DNA of 64,000 nt, taken from the NCBI GenBank assembly GCA_029782365.1, contig JAKOUW010000163.1:1-64000 (forward strand), read 5' to 3'. Origin of the DNA: Chloroflexota bacterium. Its GTDB lineage: Bacteria > Chloroflexota > Anaerolineae > Anaerolineales > UBA4823. The notes under the pieces are model-generated. The model was not told where the DNA came from, did not search any database, and was given only the letters and a program-made list of their open reading frames with translations. Position numbers and translations under genes: made by a program. Shown here one piece after another: positions 61,188 to 64,000 of this stretch (its first letter is position 1; each line of letters starts with the position of its first letter).

Positions 61188-62264
61188 TTATTTCATTGCC
61201 AGTTTTTCACGGAAGCGCACATACGTACCATAATCGATCTCGGTGCGCCGCTGAATATAATCCTGGGTGTGCAAAGCCAGGTCGCGCCGCTCCAGGATCT
61301 TCTCCGTCACCCGGATGGCGAAAGCGTCGGAGCCGGCGCCGGAGCCGAAGGAGACCATCAAGATCAGGTCGCCGGGTTGAGCGATATCCAGCACAGCGGT
61401 CAGGCCGATGATGGCCGCGCCGGCATAGGTATTGCCGATCACCGGCACCAGCAGGCCAGCGCTGATTTGTTCTTTGGTAAAGCCGAGCTGGGCAGCTACA
61501 CGCTGTGGGAATTTTGCGTTTGGTTGGTGGAAAACGGCGTATTTATAATCCGCTGGCCTGGTGCCTGAGGCGCTCAGCAGCATGCGCGCCGCTTCGCTGA
61601 TATGTTTGAAATAGGCTGGTTCGCCGGTGAACCGCTGGCCGTGCTCGGGATACTTGGCGTACTGGCGGCGCCAGAAATCGGGTGTGTCGGTTACATACGA
61701 GTACGTGTATAAAATTTCAGCCAGCGAATTTTCCGCCGGGCCAAGCACAAAGGCTGCCCCGCCAGCCCCAGCGGTGTATTCCAGGGCATCACCGGGGCGT
61801 CCCTGGGCAGTATCCATGCCGATCGCGAGCGCGTAATCGGCCATGCCTGAGCCTATGAAACCGATGGCAGCCACCATCGCTTCGGTCCCGGCCTTACAGG
61901 CAAACTGCCAATCGGCAGCCTGTACATTCGGCACCGCGCCAATGGCCTCGGCGACCAGAGTGGATGTCGGCTTGACTGCATAAGGATGCGATTCGGAGCC
62001 CACCCAGACGGCACGAATCTGACTGGATTGGATTGTGCTGCGCGCCAGGGCATTGCGCGCCGCTTCCATGGACATAGTAGCCACGTCTTCGTCCAGGCCT
62101 GGCACTGCTTTCTCTTTGATCGGCACGCCGCCTTCGCCGCCGGTCCAGATGCGAGCAACTTCTTTGGCAGGCAGGCGGTAGCGCGGCACGTAAGCGCCGT
62201 ACCCGGCAATGCCCACCGGGCGGTTGGGTTGGAGTAATAAATTCTGAGGTTCTAATGAGTCCAT
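61188..62264 (-). CDS. Hydroxymethylglutaryl-CoA synthase (archaeal type)
   Basis: 358 residues. The catalytic Cys123 lies in [14 protein letters not shown], the His in [22 protein letters not shown], and the opening [15 protein letters not shown] and Glu-containing [14 protein letters not shown] fit HMG-CoA synthases of archaeal type. It condenses acetyl-CoA with acetoacetyl-CoA to HMG-CoA in the mevalonate pathway. It is 9 bases before the thiolase-like gene and 81 bases after HMG-CoA reductase, in one direction, as in archaeal clusters. Confidence 0.93.
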   Translation of the reverse strand: MDSLEPQNLLLQPNRPVGIAGYGAYVPRYRLPAKEVARIWTGGEGGVPIKEKAVPGLDEDVATMSMEAARNALARSTIQSSQIRAVWVGSESHPYAVKPTSTLVAEAIGAVPNVQAADWQFACKAGTEAMVAAIGFIGSGMADYALAIGMDTAQGRPGDALEYTAGAGGAAFVLGPAENSLAEILYTYSYVTDTPDFWRRQYAKYPEHGQRFTGEPAYFKHISEAARMLLSASGTRPADYKYAVFHQPNAKFPQRVAAQLGFTKEQISAGLLVPVIGNTYAGAAIIGLTAVLDIAQPGDLILMVSFGSGAGSDAFAIRVTEKILERRDLALHTQDYIQRRTEIDYGTYVRFREKLAMK

Positions 62265-62345
62265 TGAAATTACCTTTGCATTTACAGGTTGATTGTAAAT
62301 GATTTTTCTTTTTCTGTCAATGAAATATACATGTTTTGTATAGAT

Positions 62346-63653
62346 TTATTGTACGTCAGCCGGTCCTTGCCAACTCTTCAAGATTGCTTCGGCGCGGTCA
62401 ATGCGCACCGTCTTTTCTTCCACCAACTGGCGGGCCAGGCGCTCGATTTGCTCGCCAGCCGCGCCGGCGGCAATCGCCACCTGGCGAGCATGCAGGCTCA
62501 TGTGTCCACGTTGGATGCCTTCGGTCGCCAGGGCGCGCAAGGCAGCCAGATTTTGAGCTAACCCAACTGAAACTACGATTTCGGCAAGCTGGTTGGCGCT
62601 TTGAATGTTCATCAATTTCAGACAGGCCTTTGCGCCGGGATGAACTCGCGTTGCTCCGCCGACAACCCCCACGGCCATGGGCATCTCGAGCACACCTACC
62701 AAATCACCCTGGGGATTCTGGCCCCACTGACTCAGAGAGGTGTACTGCCCACTGCGGGCGGCAAAGGCATGCGCGCCGGCTTCGACGGCGCGCCAGTCGT
62801 TGCCGGTGGCGATCAGCACAGCATCCACGCCGTTCATAATGCCCTTGTTGTGCGTGGCGGCGCGATACGGGTCGGCTGCGGCGAATGCCCAGGCGGCGAT
62901 GATGCCATCGCGCACCTCTTCTGCTTTGAATGAATCGAATGCCAGCGCCTGCAAAGGGATAGTGCAGCGGGTGCGCGCCAGCCGGCGGTCAGCCAGGTTG
63001 GAGAGAATGCGCAGGTGAACCCGCCCGCCAGTCAGGCTTTCGATGAGCGGCGCCAGGCGCTCGCAGGCGGTGTTGATGGCGTTGGCGCCCATGGCATCGC
63101 GCACGTCGTAGATGATGTGCACCACCATAAATGGGCCGATTGGCGATTGTTCGACCAGGCGTACCTCCAGGTCGCGCGGGCCGCCACCCAGACGCTGTAG
63201 GACGGGATCGATTTTCGATGCTTCAGCCAGCAGGGCGGATTTTTGTTCCAACACCGCCAGACGGGCGGCGGGCAGGTTTTCTACTCCCAACACCTGCATC
63301 TGGCCGATCATCTCGGGAGCGGTGGTGTGAGCACTGAAGCCGCCTCCCAGGCGGGCCAGCTTGGCCATGAAGGAGGCCCCGGCAACAATTGATGGCTCTT
63401 CGACAGCCATCGGCACCAGCACATCCTTCCCGTTCACCTGGAAGTTCAAGGCGAGACCCAGCGGCAGCGCAAATAAGCCGATCACGTTTTCGATCATGTG
63501 ATCGGCTTGTTCACCTGTCAGGCCTGCTGAGCCATCCAAGGCGGCCAATTCAATCTGAGACAAGTCAGTTTGGGCGGCCAACGCCTGGCGTCTTTCTGCC
63601 AGGCTGAGGTTGTAAAAACCGGGTATGCGGGCGCTGTGTTTCTTCTCTTCCAT
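62346..63653 (-). CDS. mvaA: Hydroxymethylglutaryl-CoA reductase, class II
   Basis: 435 residues, class II (bacterial) length. Catalytic residues by comparison with Pseudomonas mevalonii: E86 (VEEPSIVAGASF), K270 (THNKGIMNGVDAV), D286 (TGNDWRAVEAG) and H388 (GHMSLHARQVAIAAGA). It interconverts HMG-CoA and mevalonate with NAD(P)H in the cytosol. With HMG-CoA synthase next door the direction is probably biosynthetic, toward isoprenoid lipids. The frame is open further upstream, but the ATG at 63653 has GGAG nine bases before it. It is the first gene of the module. Confidence 0.95.
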   Translation of the reverse strand: MEEKKHSARIPGFYNLSLAERRQALAAQTDLSQIELAALDGSAGLTGEQADHMIENVIGLFALPLGLALNFQVNGKDVLVPMAVEEPSIVAGASFMAKLARLGGGFSAHTTAPEMIGQMQVLGVENLPAARLAVLEQKSALLAEASKIDPVLQRLGGGPRDLEVRLVEQSPIGPFMVVHIIYDVRDAMGANAINTACERLAPLIESLTGGRVHLRILSNLADRRLARTRCTIPLQALAFDSFKAEEVRDGIIAAWAFAAADPYRAATHNKGIMNGVDAVLIATGNDWRAVEAGAHAFAARSGQYTSLSQWGQNPQGDLVGVLEMPMAVGVVGGATRVHPGAKACLKLMNIQSANQLAEIVVSVGLAQNLAALRALATEGIQRGHMSLHARQVAIAAGAAGEQIERLARQLVEEKTVRIDRAEAILKSWQGPADVQ

Positions 63654-63772
63654 GCTTGACATCTCCAAACTTCGTAACTTTAACCTGGGAAGGCTGGCAA
63701 AAGCTATCAAATCGGCTGAGAATGACGGGAGGACAGCCCGACCAGCCAGGGAGGTTAGAATGTCTGTGAATT

Positions 63773-63798
63773 TTGACACTCTTTGGTAAAATTATAAC
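63773..63798 (+). promoter_or_regulatory. Tentative promoter of the GAF-domain gene
   Basis: TTGACA (63773-63778) and TATAAC (63793-63798) are separated by only 14 bases, shorter than normal, and end 11 bases before the start codon at 63810. The -10 is convincing, the -35 less so. Confidence 0.35.
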
Positions 63799-63809
63799 GT
63801 GGTGAGTTT

Positions 63810-64000
63810 ATGGTTACCTTAACGCGGGAAGAAATTGAGGCCCGGCTGGTTGCTTTGCATAATGCCAGCCTGGAGCTTGTCAGCAATCTCAGCCTGGATA
63901 CGGTGCTGCGCAGCATTATCACCCTGGCCTGCCAACAGGCCGGAGCGCGTTATGGCGCGCTGGGCGTGTTGAATGAAAGCGGCAAGTTGGAAGAGTTTCT
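63810..64000 (+). CDS. GAF-domain protein, 5' end (cut by window)
   Basis: Only 63 codons are in the window. MVTLTREEIEARLVALHNASLELVSNLSLDTVLRSIITLACQQAGARYGALGVLNESGKL is a signalling-helix linker leading into a GAF domain, as in many Chloroflexota histidine kinases and cyclases. The output domain lies beyond the edge. It is divergent from the mevalonate module. Confidence 0.8.
   Translation, partial: MVTLTREEIEARLVALHNASLELVSNLSLDTVLRSIITLACQQAGARYGALGVLNESGKLEEF

Overview
The window looks like a chromosomal segment from an uncultured or poorly known Chloroflexota bacterium, most likely Anaerolineae. This is inferred from gene content, not from a marker gene. The pointers are many NB-ARC/TPR and AAA-LuxR regulators, lipoproteins with Thr/Ser/Pro-rich linkers and NBR1-Ig-like domains, an F420-type LLM oxidoreductase, CSLREA/parallel beta-helix surface proteins, and an archaeal-style mevalonate module (HMG-CoA synthase, thiolase-like protein, DUF35 protein). 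No rRNA, tRNA, CRISPR array or insertion sequence was recognised by eye. Base composition is GC-rich in roughly 1-42 kb and 57-64 kb and visibly AT-richer between about 42 and 57 kb.

Layout. 0-3.3 kb: the 3' end of an RHS polymorphic toxin with a REase-like toxin tip, an overlapping HEAT-repeat immunity candidate, then a broken RHS fragment and a 20-bp-arm palindrome. 3.3-11.5 kb: housekeeping and signalling genes (LLM oxidoreductase, glutaredoxin-thioredoxin reductase fusion, membrane diguanylate cyclase, hydrolase, DUF1801, a Ser/Thr kinase fused to a decayed NB-ARC-like domain, phosphoesterase, universal stress protein). 11.5-15.8 kb: a TolB-like lipoprotein and a large secreted metzincin-like protease. 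15.9-19.8 kb: a MalT-like LuxR regulator followed by an NTF2/TusA-like fusion and a DsrE-like protein.

19.9-34.8 kb is a sugar-uptake and glycoside locus. On the plus strand lies a 1080-residue protein joining a cytosolic sugar-binding domain, histidine kinase, two receivers and an AraC domain. On the minus strand a receiver protein (Glu at the phospho-acceptor site), two ABC permeases, a solute-binding lipoprotein, an FG-GAP/UnbV protein, SCO1, an unfamiliar membrane protein with paired HxxEH/VHFxWN motifs, and a GH36 alpha-galactosidase run in one direction. A second glycosidase-like protein lies just upstream. No ABC ATPase is present.

34.8-44.2 kb holds VOC proteins, an MFS exporter, an aldo-keto reductase, a toroid (squalene-cyclase-like) protein followed by a previously unlisted 50-residue gene, membrane proteins, an FAD oxidoreductase, a hydrolase and an MmyB-type regulator. 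44.3-57.2 kb is AT-richer and includes a decayed cytochrome c copy, an intact di-heme cytochrome c, a membrane serine hydrolase, membrane proteins (one frameshifted), and an XRE/NB-ARC/TPR regulator divergent from a cupin gene. 57.4-64 kb contains a secreted beta-helix protein, a bidirectional terminator, the mevalonate module (HMG-CoA reductase, HMG-CoA synthase, thiolase-like protein without the usual Cys and His, DUF35), and the start of a GAF-domain protein cut by the window end.
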